Assembly (NCBI GenBank): GCA_034766995.1
Contig: CM068317.1
Coordinates: 33,482,001 to 33,546,000 of the forward strand
Direction of reading: 5' to 3'
Origin: Acanthacorydalis orientalis
Taxonomy: Eukaryota > Arthropoda > Insecta > Megaloptera > Corydalidae
DNA length: 64,000 nt
Shown here: positions 12,001 through 25,594 of the stretch, in pieces
How positions within the stretch are numbered: position 1 is the stretch's first letter
How the letters are laid out: the number at the start of each line of letters is the position of its first letter
The notes under the pieces: model-generated
Database searches by the model: none
Told to the model about the DNA's origin: nothing
What the model saw: the letters and a program-made list of their open reading frames with translations, nothing else
Translations under genes and position numbers: made by a program

Positions 12001-12785
12001 TTTATAAATGCATACACGTTATTGTGTAGAATTTTTAAAACAATTGTGTTTTAAAAATATTTTGAAATAACATTACTAATAAAACTTGGACTGAATTATA
12101 TAGTCTTATTGTTTTAGATTGTATATTGACTATATGGACGTATTTTGATAAAGTTAAAATTAAATTAAGGTGAAACGAAACGAAAATATTCGATTTAATA
12201 GTTTATTTTTTATAAATTTAATTGCAATGATCTCTAATTGGGCCGAACATTTTGTTTAATTGACCAGATTTTTCACTTCTACGTCTATCTGTACCATACG
12301 TATAATAATCTACATATATTCATATATGTATAATAAAATAGCTGCACATAGTAAAGTTATGGTTACAAAATCTTCTAATATGATTGTCTCTAAAACTTGA
12401 GATTGCATTTTTGATTGTAGGCAGAGTTTATAATCTAGGTTTATTAAATTGCCACATATTAAAGAAAAATATACATCTAAACATTTTATTCTCGTAGAAT
12501 ACTAACATTAAGTATTGCCATTCATAAAAAAAATAGGTGCGAATATTACTTTGATAACAAATATTTTTAAATTTGAAAACTAATGATTAGATATTTTGAT
12601 TTATCATTTCATGGAATTAAAAAAATGTATTTGTATTGTTTAATAGCAAAAAAAAAACTGTTTGATTACACAATCTTTTATAAATAATTGTCAATTAACA
12701 CGTTTACATTTTTTTTAATATTTAGTTATATTTGTTAGGATTAATTTTTTAGCTGAAATTTAAATATAAATTTTACTATATATGT

Positions 12786-12791
<6 letters not shown>

Positions 12792-12821
<30 letters not shown>
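12792..12821. repeat. (TA)n microsatellite
   Basis: About 30 bp of TA after a CACA run. Confidence 0.93.
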
Positions 12822-12826
<5 letters not shown>

Positions 12827-13095
12827 GTATATGTAATGCATTATTAAGCAATTATTAAATTTTGAAAAAAATAAAATATTAATTAAAATGTATTATCTGT
12901 ATACATTTTTAAATATTTCATTTACCATGTTGTATAAAAATGAATTCTAAGTACATTCACTGACATCTGAATTGTATTAAAAATATAATTTCAAATATAG
13001 TAGTTAAAAATTTAATAATTAAAAAAAAATTATAAAATATAAGGTACAGTGAATATTATGATAAGATTTTCATTTTCGAATAATTATACAATTAT

Positions 13096-13196
<101 letters not shown>

Positions 13197-13314
13197 TTAC
13201 AAAGTATTAATTTACTTCATAGAAAAATTATAATAACGTCACTTTTTAAGTCGTACTATCTAAAATTTAAATCCTTTCAGTTAAGAAAACAAATAAAAAA
13301 TGAAGTGTATATAT

Positions 13315-13443
<129 letters not shown>

Positions 13444-13765
13444 AAATGTAATAAATTAAAAATTTCTATATATTTTTGTGATTTTATTTTGTGTTTGTAT
13501 GTATTTTATTTTTCTTGCGTATTTACGTAGTTCTATTTAATGAAATATCGGTTTCAAATAGATTTGTGTATTAGCCATGATATTAACAAGGTTGTTACAA
13601 AGTCTCATACAATAAGACATGTTATTTCTTATGGAGTTTTATGTACGTAAAAGTGTGCAGTTTATAAAGAAATTATTGAAGATTGCAGTTATGAGATAAA
13701 AAAAGCATCTTAAATTGTTTAACTCAATATTGAAACAATGTTTAAAAATTAAGTTTAATAAATAA

Positions 13766-13770
<5 letters not shown>

Positions 13771-13835
<65 letters not shown>
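13771..13835. repeat. (TA)n microsatellite
   Basis: About 65 bp of pure TA. Confidence 0.97.
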
Positions 13836-13837
<2 letters not shown>

Positions 13838-14135
13838 TTCTAAAAAAAATAGTTTGTCAAATTTTTCCTGCTGAATATTTGAAATTATATAGTTTTTGAA
13901 CCCCTCTTACGACTTGCAATTCTTTTTTCTTAGTATTACTGATCTGAATATACTTTTTGATTGTACAATTATAGTTTTTGGCACGTGACTAATTTCACTT
14001 TCACGAAAGAATTTAACACTTTACATAGACATAATATACATAGGTTGATGATGTCATACAACGTTTTTTCGAATAGAAAATAGAGTAAAAGCAAAATGTA
14101 GTTTACGTTTTGTCTATTCTATTATACTGTAAAAT

Positions 14136-14138
<3 letters not shown>

Positions 14139-14204
<66 letters not shown>
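14139..14204. repeat. (TA)n microsatellite
   Basis: About 66 bp of pure TA, followed closely by a short TG tract. Confidence 0.97.
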
Positions 14205-14209
<5 letters not shown>

Positions 14210-14765
14210 GAGATGGTGTTTGTGTGTGTATACAGGAAAATAATTAATTGTAAAGGGCAGTTTTATATGTGTTCATCATTAACTAAAATTTTATATTTTA
14301 AAGTAATACGTAGGAAAATACCTTTGTGTAGAAAATAAGTGCCATACAAAGACTTAGTTTATTTAAGAGAGAAAACAAGATTTGACTATTAAAGAAATGA
14401 CAAATCTCTATCTCGCTCATTCACACACAATGTATTCTTTGAACACACAATGTATTCTCGTACACTTGAATTTTTTAATTACCCTAACATATTAAAATAT
14501 ATTTTATTTGTTTTCATTCATCTTACATGTACCAATTAAAATTTTCATACCACTTCTGATAACGATAGTTAATTATTTATAATAATTATGTGATTAACTT
14601 TGTTATACTTGTTTACACTCTAAAGACAATAAATCCATAGAAAAAATATTTGCTTATCTTTTAATGTTCTAACTGTAATTTTTAGAGTCAAATTATCAGT
14701 CTATGTATATTAAGTCTATGACATTTCATAAACTATACAAAAATGCTTTCTGGTCAAAATGTTAA

Positions 14766-14910
14766 ATAATTGATTATTGCTTATGCGCATTTCAATGGCG
14801 ATACCATCATCTCCAAAGCGTAAAAGTACAGAAAAATCTAACTTTTACACTTGTACGCTTTGAATATGATGGCGTTGCTTTTGAAATACGCATAAGCAAT
14901 AATAAATTAC
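14766..14910. repeat. long imperfect inverted repeat (hairpin or MITE)
   Basis: Two arms of about 60-68 bp (about 14766-14828 and 14841-14910) pair across a 12-base loop. The outer arm is nearly perfect: TTATTGCTTATGCG on the left matches the complement of CGCATAAGCAATAA on the right. The inner arm contains CCATCAT and CAAAGCGTA on both sides with several mismatches. A foldback of this size can be a miniature inverted-repeat element or a small-RNA precursor. No open frame crosses it, and no clear target duplication was found. Confidence 0.75.
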
Positions 14911-15933
14911 TAAATATTTTAAGCAGAAGAAAGTTTCTGTGTTTTATGTGGAGTGAAAATTTGTTTATGAAAGGATTTTTTTATATTCTAACATTGAATT
15001 TAATGTAAGGGATCACTTTGTAAAAAGGAATATGTAAAAATGGCGATACAAACATTAATGTTATAGCTGAAAAGGCTTAATTTAAAAGCATAAAAAAACT
15101 ACTAAAGTGAGCCATAATTGTCAATAATATTATTAATTTTTGTTGCGTTAATTTTTTTACGAATAAAACTAATGCACGAAACATTATAAATTGACAATAT
15201 TATAAATGAGGTTTTATGAAATGTTAAAGAGCGTTTTCAAAACATTTTATAACATTAAAATTCACACATTTATTTCTTTCTACAATACTATACGTATATT
15301 TGGAAATTACTTATTGCGTTCTTGTTAATACTTGTCAATTAAGAATACTATCTAAAAGTGATAAATAATTATTATATAACACATTAAGCAGTCTTATTAA
15401 ATTTGTTTAGTATTAAGTCAAAACATTTATTTTAGTACCTTAAGAAATATAAATGCATTGAAAGCTTATTGCGTATTGAAACTGATTTTGTTGAACAGTT
15501 ATAGTTTAATTCATAGTAGATAATTTTGCTGTTGTAAAAATGAGAAAAGATGAAAAGATCGGCAGCTTAAAAAATATGTGTGTGCTGTCCGTTTTTATTA
15601 TTTCGCGAGTAAAAGATTTTCGGTGCAGGTTATTGTATATGGTGCAGGTATACTGAGATTTTACAAAAGAGTATTTAAAACGTTTGTTCCCTTCAATATA
15701 CTTCTCTATGATAGTGGTAAACTTATTAGTTACATGAATTTTTTTTAAAGCAGCCTTTATATTAATATTATTGGCACGCTATAAAAATTACGAAGAAATC
15801 AATAGATAATATATTTTAAAGTAATAATTTTAAATAAATATTTTCAAGTTTCTTTCATGCATATGATTATTTCTAAATAGGTGATCCAAGAGAAAATTGA
15901 ATAAATTGTGGTATGAGTACATAACTAATACAC

Positions 15934-15938
<5 letters not shown>

Positions 15939-15993
<55 letters not shown>
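15939..15993. repeat. (TA)n microsatellite
   Basis: About 55 bp of TA in the 3' flank of Slob. Confidence 0.97.
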
Positions 15994-15994
<1 letters not shown>

Positions 15995-16199
15995 CGCATC
16001 CGAAATATATGACACTGTCGTCAAGGGTATTTTAAGGAGATTTTAGTATAAATCTTCATGACGAAATTGAAACATTTTTAATAAAGCATAGTATAAATAA
16101 CTTTATCATTATAAAAAAAAAATTAAAACAGAATAATGTTTAATTAACCGATAATCGCTTGGTTTATCTATAATAATGTAAATACGATTGTATATGATG

Positions 16200-16206
<7 letters not shown>

Positions 16207-16265
<59 letters not shown>
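16207..16265. repeat. (TA)n microsatellite
   Basis: About 59 bp of TA in the 3' flank of Slob. Confidence 0.97.
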
Positions 16266-16270
<5 letters not shown>

Positions 16271-16495
16271 TTAATATCTCAGAACTATTGAATTTAATAC
16301 ATGCTGGTAAATGAATGCAGACAAATCGATTTTTTTGTAAAGGTTAATAATATATAATCGTAACAGTCAAGCGTACTGAACTTGCGTTAAGGTAAATGGT
16401 AGTAAAATGGATACTGGAATTACTAATTATATATGACATATGTGAATTGTTAATGTCTTTTGACTCTCTGTACATACATAAATATGCATTTAATT

Positions 16496-16501
16496 TTTAT
16501 T
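16496..16501 (-). terminator. candidate Slob polyadenylation signal
   Basis: AATAAA on the minus strand about 180 bp past the Slob stop codon; a plausible but unproven 3' end. Confidence 0.3.
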
Positions 16502-16681
16502 GTTTATGTTTGCAAATAAATAATATAAAATAAAAGTTTACTAAATTCGTAATATGTCTTTTGAGTTCTTAAAAAACGAATTAGAAATGTTATTTTCTTA
16601 GAATAGTAAACAACGTACGAGGGAAAATGGGGATGGCGTTGAGCTTCTGATTCGTCTTCATTTTACCTTACGCCAATGTAG

Positions 16682-16784
16682 CTACCGAATCAGACGCCGC
16701 GTGTCGCTGCATTCGTCAGGCTGAGATGGTGTTTCATCATCATCTGCGAAACCATCCGAAACATCGGTTGCTGATGATCCCTTC
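16682..16784 (-). CDS. Slob: Slob terminal coding exon
   Basis: A 103-bp exon after the acceptor TTTTACAG. Its first base completes the AG left by the previous exon, and the frame then runs 33 codons to TAG (16682-16684). The encoded tail is acidic (DGFADDDE) and ends RRLIR. The phase match and high GC support it, though it is too short to stand out as an open frame. Confidence 0.8.
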
Positions 16785-17016
16785 CTGTAAAATTTTCACG
16801 TCCACGTGTGAAGATGTCCCTTTTATTGTATGCGAGCACGTGTGTACGGTTTGTTTCTCAACTCAGCATGCGTACCAATCGTCACCGTCAGCCGTGTGGT
16901 GACGTCTGTTGATTGCATTTTGTGCGGGTGTAAGCAGAACAGATTGACAAATAAAGCTAATGTCATGCAGCATCTCATGCTTAAAATTAATGATGATAAT
17001 TTTTTTTCTTTTATAA

Positions 17017-17089
<73 letters not shown>

Positions 17090-17791
17090 CATATATGCAC
17101 GATGCAGTTTGAAATATGTCATATTTACTTTAAAATATTAAATATTTACATTTATGGAATTCGAAGTTGTGCAAATTTTGTAAATATAATTATCATATTT
17201 CTCTGTTTTTTTATAATTAACTCGTGCTATAATTATGTTTTGGCTTGACTAGATGTTTTTACAGAAGTTTGTAAATATATACAAATAAATACATTTTAGT
17301 CTAATGTTTAATGGATCGGCCATGACTCACAACAACAAACAATGTTTATTATTTTCGGGTACAGAAAAATATATTTTTAGATCTTTTTTGTACTTCGATA
17401 TTCTAATGATGTCATCGCTATCGAAATTTGTGTAAGCAACAATCAAAAATGACCAATAATCGTTTATTAAACATTGTTGATGAGAATTATTTTTCTGGTT
17501 TTTGGGATGAAAAAAGAATTCATTTGTGAAAGTGAATATATCTATAAAGCCAGAATTGTATTATAAGCATGCATATTATTTAATAATTTTTTGTACTTTA
17601 TCTTACAAGTGTATTTTTTAATTGACGTACATTAATTATTAAGAGAAAAATTATTAAGAGTATGTATTATTTAAAAAAAATGGATTATTTTTTTATTCTT
17701 TTCGCTTTAAAAATAAACGTAATAACTATTATACGTATGATTTTATAAATAATAAATATCGCGACGAGGAATATTTATTGTATTAAAAATA

Positions 17792-17860
<69 letters not shown>

Positions 17861-19534
17861 ACAAAATATATTAATAAAAGGAGGCAAAATGATTAACATT
17901 TATGACAGTTTTTTCTGTAGTACAGACAAATCTAAACTATATTCCAATTAATAAATGAATATTAATAATTTGAAGAAAAAAATGTTGGCGTTAGAAATTT
18001 TATCATCGTTTCATATCCATTTTTTATTTTATATTACGGTAGGTATTACATGTTAAATGTATTTTCTATACTTTCTAATTACATTTTTTCGATATCAAAT
18101 CGACAAAACTTGTATATTTGATTATAATATATTTACAAATGATAATTCCGACATCGGTTTCAATTTTTTTTATTATATTCGGCCAATGGAAAAACTAACA
18201 AAATTGATAACAGTGTGTTTGTAATACATTACATGCGGTAAAAGATAAGAAGCAGGCTATTTAATCATTTTGACTCGTTCTTTATAAACTTTTTAAAACT
18301 GCGTATTTAGTGCTTACCTTCGATCTCTAGAAACCAAATCTGCACTGGAACCATAAGTGTCATCGTCTTCGCTAGCAGAACGCGCTCTTCGTGGCGTATA
18401 TTGAGCACGTCGTAATTCAGCTAATAAGATTCTTGCGGGAGAAGCAAGTGTTCTTCGTAATGCAGGTAACGCGGATCCTCGCATTTCTCTTAAATCTATA
18501 TTTCTAAACAAATCGCATAGTAATAATTCTTCTACACTTGGATATCTTCCATCCGGATGTCGAAAAATCAATTCTAACACATCTGCAACTTGGGGACACC
18601 GTTCTAAATCGAGCTGTAAATGACCCGGCGTCGGTTCCGGTGATGATAGTTCATATCCCGCTGCCATTTCGAACAATACATGTCCAAAACAAACTACATC
18701 TATAGCTGCCGGAGGTACTGCTAAAGTTCTTGCTTGACGGGTTCGAGGCGATAATCCTAACAGTGTGTTCTCTAATCCTGCAAGACGAGCTACCCCGTTC
18801 TGAAGTATCACATTACCAGATTGCAGATGAGCACATGGAGGAAATCCTCTTTCTTTTAGAAACAGTAAAGCTTCAAGTAATTGACGACCAAGTCTCTGAA
18901 CTTGTGATAAAGGAAGAGCAGCTCCACGAGGCGCTGTTCCTGAAGAACTCGTTCCTTCACTATACCATCTACTACAATCAATCAGATCTCGAAGACTACC
19001 ATCATTATTATAAGGAACAACTAGCACGGCATACGTCGAACTATTTTTTTAAAAAAGAAAAACAATGATAGATTTATTTTAAATGTAATATACGACAATT
19101 ATACTTACGTTACTTCCGGATCCAGCTCTAAATCCAATACGGGGTATATGTAAGGATGTTGTAGAGATCTAAATAATTCTAGAATTGCATCTCTGTTGTC
19201 GGGAGTTCTAGCAATTGGACATCTTTGATTTACTGGAACTAATGTTAGTAATCGTTCGGTCTTAACGTTCAAATCACGTACTAAAAACCAATGTTTATCA
19301 GTTCGAGATCCGATATCGTTCAAATGCCTTAGTAATTCGTATCGACCTCCGCTTCGTTCTATGTATTGCTGACATACCGCAAGAGCTCTTGCTCTTGCAC
19401 ATCTTTCTAATTCAACTGGTGGGGAGGCAGAATTCCCTCCGCCAACACCATCTGCATCCAGTGCTGTATATTGGTATCTTCCCGATGCAGACTGCGGTCT
19501 AATAAAACACATAACACATTCACACACACACACA

Positions 19535-19613
<79 letters not shown>

Positions 19614-19857
19614 TACTAACAGTTTTTTTGGAAAACAACCAAATAAAAATTAAAAATAAACTTAAATAATTTGCATTTCTTTGTATGCAAGTATTGTTTC
19701 ATTTTTAATTTATGTGTCATAATCGTTTTATTCTAGTAATATTTTTTAATTGTATCTTTTAATTTCCAATATTTAAAAATATTTCATTTTGGCGCATATA
19801 ACATAAAAATTATATTATTATTATTATATATATATGTATATATATATATATACATAA

Positions 19858-19945
<88 letters not shown>

Positions 19946-20133
19946 TGTATATAAATTACATACATAAATATTCAATGTAATAATAGATGATATTCAATCA
20001 TATAAATGTTTACAGAAAAAAAACGACTAAAATTTATAATAAAAGTCTGGTGAATAGTAATATTGTTATTTGTATGTATATTAACAACACGCTACAAATG
20101 ATTGGAAATAAATCTTGATTTTTTTAATTTTTC

Positions 20134-20206
<73 letters not shown>

Positions 20207-21793
20207 TCTTTATTTGCTTAACATTTGTATATAATTAATGTAATGAATCATTTCGATGTAGAAGTAGTAAAATTGTATCTTTTTTGTTTTATTCATCAGT
20301 ATACATGAATATATTTGTTCTGCACGTTTCTTGCAATCATTGTATGTTTAATATATATATAAAACCCGTAGCGTAGCCAAGATTTTTGGTGGGGGTGTAC
20401 TATTTTAATCAAGTTTAAAAATCTGATAATTCTTTATTTACAACAAAAATTAATGCTATAGAAAAATGCAGAATAAATGCATATACATTATTATATATAA
20501 GAAACTGAAACCCCAATAGATCTCAATTCGATTTTTTACGACATCCCCCTATCAATATTCTTTTTTGACCCACATACTTTCAAATTTTCTTTCAATTGAG
20601 GGGTGTGTGCACACCAAAAAACGCACTTGTTTAAGTTTTACTTAGCCAAGGGGGCCTTACTGCACAAAGTCATACAATAGATCTGTATTTTTAAAATGCG
20701 TGTCTTCGAATATTCATGAACCATTCGATTAACTCACCGTTCTGGAGCTGCTTTCAAGGATTTTCCTAATAATAACCTTGCTAACGAGTGAGCTGCCATT
20801 AGAGGTGTTTTTTCATCTTCAGCGCTGTCGCCACCGACTCTTTCTTCAGTACTTGCAGATCTCGATCTTAAAGTGTTCTGACGTCTACGTTGTGCTGTCG
20901 CTAGGGCACTTTTATCTAATTCCATTGCTGACTGTGCACGTCTTGCAGCAGTTCTTCGTCTCGGTTTACGAAAACTCGACCTAGATGGTCTCTCTTGACA
21001 AAATCGATCGTGACCTATCACATCTGGTTCTTTTGATTCTTTTTGATCATTATGACGATTCATTGTCTGGTAGAGATTAAACATATTGACTGTTTTGATG
21101 TTCTTGATCCGAGTTATTAACAGTTGAAAGATTTTGATTTGAATTTATTTCGCTTAAAAGAAAATTAATATAAAAGAATAAATATTAATGTTAAAGTCAC
21201 TCTAAATTGTTTCAGTTTTGTTTTCAATTTTATAAATGATATAAATTAAAATGCCGGCTAATCAACTTTATTTCCTGTAATTATTTACATACGAAAGGTA
21301 ATCACTAGGTAACAAAGCACACACAATTTAAATTAAGTTATTTAATTAATTAAACGTTAGATTATTCAAGTATTTTATTATTTTATTTATTATTTTCAAT
21401 ATTTATTTACTCTAAAGTTATAATAAAACTTTGACAGTAATAACTTATATAATTTATAATCAATTTTTTACATTTAAATTGTATTTATTATAAACTGTTT
21501 TGCTGAAAATTCTGTTAATAAAAGAAAATCATCAAAGTAATACCATAATGTACAGTAAAGAATCCAAGATCAGACTGAATATCTGGAATATTCGTTGACA
21601 GGTTTATTTGATTAGTGAGACATACCTTTTATATGGCTTCTTAGCGTGTGTTTGTGGAAAAAAATAACAATATAACCAATCGAAGAATCGAATTATATTT
21701 AAGTATTATTATGATTAGTATTTGCATTGTATACATTCGTATAATTAATTAAATTTCATACATTGTCATTTTGATGTAAATCATTTATACGTG

Positions 21794-21854
<61 letters not shown>

Positions 21855-22613
21855 TACGATTCGCCTCCTGCTCGCTGTGGTATCAACACCCTCTGGAATA
21901 TTTCCCCCACGCTCGCTAAATCTCACTTTCCTCCCCCCTAACAAATAACATAAATTAACAAATTATATGCACAAATAATCCGCGTAAAATCCAAGTCGTT
22001 AAATTTTTATTGTAAAATTTTATAAAAATTAGCATAATAAAATACAATGTTAAAATATATAATAATTTTTTTACTCTAAAGCTTCAGTGAATATAATATT
22101 TTGAATAAATTCTTATCAGTTTTACACTGAAATCATATACCCTCTTTCATTGTACACCGTAAGTGAGTTACATACAATTGACGGTGAGTGAAAATTGTGT
22201 CCTTAGAATTAACAAATATACCAATTTTGTCAAAACTCTAACCTTCTGATTTATTGTCACAACAAACGCCAATCGTGTTGAAAAATGTAAACGTTTCAAA
22301 CCAAATGGTATTTCATTATCATCAATAGTATATAATGTTATTCAAGGAATACTTATTATTTCACCTTGTTTGTCAGCGCTTAAAATCTGATAGTAGTGTG
22401 ATATCTAGACAGCCACCCATAATTTTCAAAATAACTGATCTCGTTCCGTTACATAAGCCATCAGTAAAACAAAGATTCCTCAACAGCATAACTATACACA
22501 CCGGCTTACAATCAGAACAGAGACCACGTAGCCGATATAAACCAATCAGAGAACGAAAAAACGCACGCATAGCGACGGGACGATTTTTAGTTATAGAGTG
22601 AAATACATATATA

Positions 22614-22673
<60 letters not shown>

Positions 22674-23600
22674 CATACATACATACATACATACATACAT
22701 ACGAGGTGTGGTAATTGAATAATGAGAATTTCTTTATAAAACCTTTATTAAATAAAAATACATGAATCTATGCTATAATACCTTCACAATAGTCTCCGTT
22801 GAGCATGATGCACCGCGCCAGTGCTTCTCCCATTTCTGGAAACAGCCGCGAAAATTGTATGAAGTAAACGCCTTTAAAATTTGCGCCGTGTGCCTTTGGA
22901 TGTCTTGAATGCCATTAAAACGATGACCTTTCATCAGAGACTTCATCCGAGGAAGTAAAAAAGTCGCAGAACGCTAAATTCGATCTGTAGGGCGAATAGG
23001 GTAAGACCGGAATTTGTTTTTTTTTGCTAAAAACTCTTGCACGGCTAACGACGAATGAGCAGGCGAGTTATCGTGATGCAAAATCCATTCTTCAGCCATC
23101 GAATTCGGATGAACTCTCACAATTCTGTCTCAATCGCTTCAGTACAGTGAAGTAAAACAATGTGTTGACTGTCTGGTGGAATGAACTCTTTGTGGACCAC
23201 CCGTTGGATATCGAAGAAGCAAATTAACATAGTCTTGATTTTTTGATCATGATATTGTGGTTTTTTTCGGATGTTCTCCACACTCTTTTATCCATCGCTT
23301 GTTCCGTCGATGGGCCTTAGGATCATATTGGAACATCCATGATTAGATTTCATAACAGTTTTTCGTCAAATTTCAGCAAAACTTCAATGACCGTTCTTTG
23401 TTCAATTATTTTATCGTACATTTTCACGATGTGACAAATTTTAGAACAATTTTCAAAACTTCACTGACTTAAACACTTAACGCGTTGAAACTTCTGAGCC
23501 ATATGCAAAACTGCGGAATATTCTCACCAAATAGTAGCATAAACGTTAATGTTGCTCGGTGGTGCGTTAGAACAATATTTTCGTTATTCAATTGTTACAC

Positions 23601-23683
<83 letters not shown>

Positions 23684-23780
23684 GCTTTCGAAAAATTCAA
23701 TATTATATGCGCCAAGTTGTAATGTGTAAATATTTATTGTAAATATATTGAAAGTTTTAATAAAAAAATAGCAAAGAAAT

Positions 23781-23812
<32 letters not shown>

Positions 23813-24196
23813 GGAAAAAAAATATTGATGCAATAACTACTTTTTTATCATTGTTTTAATACTTGAATAATTCGACAAACCTGCATCTTCGAAACCAACA
23901 AGCAAGAGCTGCTAAAGCGGCGATTCCAGCAACTACACATGTTAAGGTCACCTAAAATTATAAATATAATACAAATTTTCAGCTCTAACCGTTATTGTGC
24001 ATATAAAAATAATCAGTTCTAATTGTGAAATAAAATAAAAATATAAATATCAATACGGAATCAATTTCAATTTAAGAAAAAAACTAATAATTAACTCTAT
24101 ATATCGTATGACACTAAACGAAATTGTACTTTCTGTAGGAGTTTCATAAACCAACGAGTTTAATTAATATAAAACATTGAGATGGTACTCAGTATG

Positions 24197-24258
<62 letters not shown>

Positions 24259-24387
24259 TGACAAACGTGTAATTATGTTTCTATGGCTTTTACTACAGAA
24301 ATTCAAATTATGTTAAGAGATGAAAAGCTGTCTTTTGAGGTCGATGCAAGCGGTTAATTATACAAAAATAGAAAAAAAAACACACTC

Positions 24388-24445
<58 letters not shown>

Positions 24446-24652
24446 CACTCAGAGAAAAGTGCTACAACTATTTTTTGTCGTTTTTCTATTTGTCAATTAA
24501 GCACAAAAAAGTTCGTGTATTTTATGATATTTCTTTTAATTTGTTAAATATTTAAACAAATAGAGACACCTGATATTAATATTTATATTATATAGTTTAT
24601 TTTGTTTCTTCTGTAAAAATTAAAGTTTTTATGATACTTTTCTAATAAATGT

Positions 24653-24723
<71 letters not shown>

Positions 24724-25523
24724 CCAGGTTAACATTCATTACAATTTATAGATAATTTACTTTTGTGTAAAATATATTAAATATTTTAAATCTGTTTGAT
24801 CTGCCTAAGATAAAATATAAGAATTAAGAGTTTGATTGGTTTAAAAAGTTATTACAAATTATTAAAGAAAATTAAAAAAATTAAAAATTTAATATGACAC
24901 CATATTCCTATAATTTTTTGTTTTTTTTTTATTCCTTTTGCATAAATTTTGATAATGAAAATTTTTATTATAATCCTTTAATAAGAGAACTACTGCTCTT
25001 TTAACACTGGAGTTATATGAATCTGTTCGAATGAATTATTACTAAAGGAAAATTTCCAAACATCAATGTTATAACATTTACTTGTTTTTAATGGAAACTA
25101 ATAGATATTTTTTGAAATGTTTATAGGAAACTTATATTTTATATATATTTTTCTGCGAATATTAGTGCCAAATTTGTTCATTAATGCTGAATATTACAGA
25201 CAGGTCAACTGATGTGAATAAAAAAAGTAATTTAGCTAAGAAAAAAATAGTTATAACTCTTCTTCAAAATAATTGTCTGGAATATCATGTTATTTTTCTT
25301 TACTAAGGCAATATATTTTCATGCTATGAATGAACACGTGCGTTCTTTTTTTTTAAGAAAAATACGATTTAGTAGATAATATTAATTCATATTATTTATT
25401 TTGAATGATTCTTTTAAGATTGACATTTCGATTGATTTAAAATTTAAAAAGAAATTAGATGTACAAGACTTTATCTACATATGATTTCATTGACGTCATT
25501 CAATAAAGGAAGTGTGGGTATAG

Positions 25524-25594
<71 letters not shown>

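Noticed and set aside
18730..19068. 112-codon plus-strand open frame over Slob exons
   Set aside because: Antisense shadow of well-supported Slob coding sequence.
19521..19565. CATA tandem tracts considered as CRISPR-like or satellite arrays
   Set aside because: They are simple tetranucleotide repeats without spacers.
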